Below, piece by piece: positions 16,012 to 16,729 of a stretch of 16,729 nt of DNA. The stretch's first letter is position 1. Each line of letters opens with the position of its first letter. A program made the position numbers and the translations under genes. The stretch spans positions 1 to 16,729 of the forward strand of contig CANCKV010000012.1 of NCBI GenBank assembly GCA_947378615.1, in the 5' to 3' direction. Source of the stretch: Chitinophagaceae bacterium. GTDB taxonomy: Bacteria; Bacteroidota; Bacteroidia; Chitinophagales; Chitinophagaceae. A model generated the notes under the pieces. It was not told where the DNA came from. It searched no databases and worked only from the letters and a program-made list of their open reading frames with translations.

Positions 16012-16043
16012 TTTGTTAGTATCAGAAATGTCCTTTATATTCG
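16012..16043 (+). promoter_or_regulatory. well-spaced Bacteroidota promoter for a candidate small RNA
   Basis: TTTG at 16012-16015 and TATATTCG at 16036-16043 (7 of 8 to TAnnTTTG) are 20 bases apart, inside the 19-21 base optimum. No + strand gene follows before the window ends; the next + strand feature is an intrinsic terminator about 35 bases downstream. Confidence 0.6.
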
Positions 16044-16047
16044 CATC

Positions 16048-16109
16048 GGTTTTCATAGGATATTGGATTTTAAAAACAGGGTTGCATTTCCATGCGACCC
16101 TCTTTTTTT
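16048..16109 (+). ncRNA. candidate free-standing small RNA, about 60 nt
   Basis: A predicted start near 16048 and a terminator ending at 16109 define a transcript of about 62 bases: an unpaired, U/A-rich 5' part of about 30 bases and a 3' hairpin. The only ATG lies in the hairpin, so it is not a small ORF. The single non-Watson-Crick pair in the stem is U-G if read on this strand but C-A on the other, which supports + strand transcription. I do not recognise it as a named Rfam family. It converges on ilvC, so it could also overlap that message if ilvC reads through its terminator. Confidence 0.5.
16078..16109 (+). terminator. strong intrinsic terminator with seven-T tail
   Basis: AGGGTTGCAT-TTCC-ATGCGACCCT is a 10-bp stem with one U-G pair and a 4-base loop, followed by C and seven T (16103-16109). 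It is textbook rho-independent form on the + strand. On the minus strand it is weaker (a C-A mismatch) but still has a GTTTTT tail and could act as a back-up for ilvC. Confidence 0.85.
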
Positions 16110-16162
16110 ATATATCCTACAGTAAAGTGAATAAAGTGAAATTTTTATGTATATAAACAGAG

Positions 16163-16194
16163 AAAGCCCTTGAAGTAAATTCTTCAAGGGCTTT
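16163..16194 (-). terminator. ilvC terminator
   Basis: AAAGCCCTTGAAG and CTTCAAGGGCTTT form a perfect 13-bp stem with a 6-base loop, 49 bases after the ilvC stop on the minus strand. Both strands have T-rich tails (minus TTTCTCTG, plus TTTTCTATT), so it is bidirectional. Confidence 0.85.
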
Positions 16195-16243
16195 TCTATT
16201 GTTAGTCATAAACTTATATTTCATAGTTCATCACTCATATTAA

Positions 16244-16729
16244 CTATGCAACGGTGCTAATTGCTTTCATTGCAGTCATTGCAGCTCTTAAAGTTGCACC
16301 TACTTCTTCAATTTGATGAGAACGGATAGATTTGTTTACAGCTATTAATTCCTTGTTATCTACACCTGCATCAATACCTGCATTGAAGTTCTTACCAATA
16401 ACATCGGTATCAATCTTCTTCATGAAATCAGCTAATAATGGTTTACAAGCATGGTCAAACAAATAACAACCATATTCAGCAGTATCAGAGATTACACGAT
16501 TCATTTCGAACAATTTCTTACGGGCAATCGTATTTGCAATCAATGGAGTTTCATGCAATGACTCGTAATAAGCAGATTCTGCTTTGATACCTGATTCTAC
16601 CATTGTCTCAAATGCCAATTCTACACCTGACTTAACAAAAGCAACCAACAATAAACCATTATCGAAAAACTCTTGTTCTGCTATCTTAGCAGAAGTAACA
16701 GCAGTCTTTTCGAAGGCCGTTTCGCCAGT
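16244..16729 (-). CDS. ilvC: ketol-acid reductoisomerase, class II, C-terminal part (5' end outside window)
   Basis: IlvC converts acetolactate (or acetohydroxybutyrate) to the dihydroxy acid with NADPH and Mg2+ in valine, isoleucine and leucine synthesis, in the cytoplasm. The frame is open to the right edge; 161 residues are visible, about the last third of an E. coli-type enzyme of some 490 residues. It aligns by eye with class II Ilv[79 protein letters not shown], then [17 protein letters not shown]. The Glu residues of YYESLHE and the Ser of ISDTAEYG belong to the substrate/metal site. The N-terminal NADPH domain and gene start lie outside. It is a housekeeping gene with its own terminator and no visible link to the PUL. 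Confidence 0.97.
   Translation of the reverse strand, partial: TGETAFEKTAVTSAKIAEQEFFDNGLLLVAFVKSGVELAFETMVESGIKAESAYYESLHETPLIANTIARKKLFEMNRVISDTAEYGCYLFDHACKPLLADFMKKIDTDVIGKNFNAGIDAGVDNKELIAVNKSIRSHQIEEVGATLRAAMTAMKAISTVA

Larger units (their letters stand above)
15884..16243. other. 360-base gene-less stretch between the small protein gene and ilvC
   Basis: No credible protein-coding frame is seen on either strand. Reading left to right it holds the minus-strand promoter region of the small His/Cys gene (about 15888-15945), AT-rich sequence, a + strand promoter (16012-16043), a candidate small RNA ending in an intrinsic terminator (to 16109), and the ilvC terminator (16163-16194). Confidence 0.7.

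Overview
The window is AT-rich DNA from a member of the Bacteroidota. The evidence is an adjacent SusC/SusD pair, a FecR-type anti-sigma factor with a C-terminal DUF4974-like region, SusC proteins carrying STN and CarboxypepD_reg-like domains, and several promoter-like sites of the Bacteroidota form TTTG / TAnnTTTG. The protein style and low GC suggest a Chitinophagaceae-like or other Sphingobacteriia-like genome, but that rank is an inference.

Bases 3-10890, all on the + strand, form a polysaccharide utilization locus (PUL) for a uronic-acid-containing polymer. In order it holds: a PL6 polysaccharide lyase cut by the left edge, a FecR-like anti-sigma factor, a 1156-residue SusC with an N-terminal STN signalling domain, SusD, a DUF5017-like surface lipoprotein in the usual SusE position, and a GH88 unsaturated uronyl hydrolase. 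The expected flow is as follows. The lyase cuts the polymer and leaves 4,5-unsaturated uronate ends. The lipoproteins and SusCD capture and import the oligomers. GH88 removes the unsaturated uronate in the periplasm. Binding at SusC is probably relayed through the STN domain and FecR to an ECF sigma factor. No sigma gene is visible in the window, so it must lie left of the lyase or elsewhere. The substrate is either alginate-like (the lyase has a second beta-helix half) or a glycosaminoglycan (GH88 partner, chondroitinase-B-like active site).

Bases 10891-12286 hold an AT-rich spacer with short repeats, then a POTRA-less Omp85/BamA-like outer-membrane barrel protein with its own clear promoter. 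A shared hairpin separates it from the convergent minus-strand genes.

Bases 12287-16729 read on the minus strand. They hold a DUF2721 membrane protein, a TonB-dependent receptor of the non-SusC type, a small membrane-anchored protein with HxHxH and HCxCxDD motifs just upstream of that receptor, and the C-terminal third of class II ketol-acid reductoisomerase (ilvC) running off the right edge. The small protein and receptor look like a metal or metal-chelate uptake unit, with a nested inverted repeat between them.

The 360-base gene-less stretch between the small protein and ilvC is the most promising place for something undescribed. It holds a well-spaced + strand promoter, about 60 non-coding bases and a strong intrinsic terminator, which is the layout of a free-standing small RNA gene. 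The other notable non-coding signal is a pair of GTAAY-N4-RTTAC dyads placed similarly in front of FecR and SusC.
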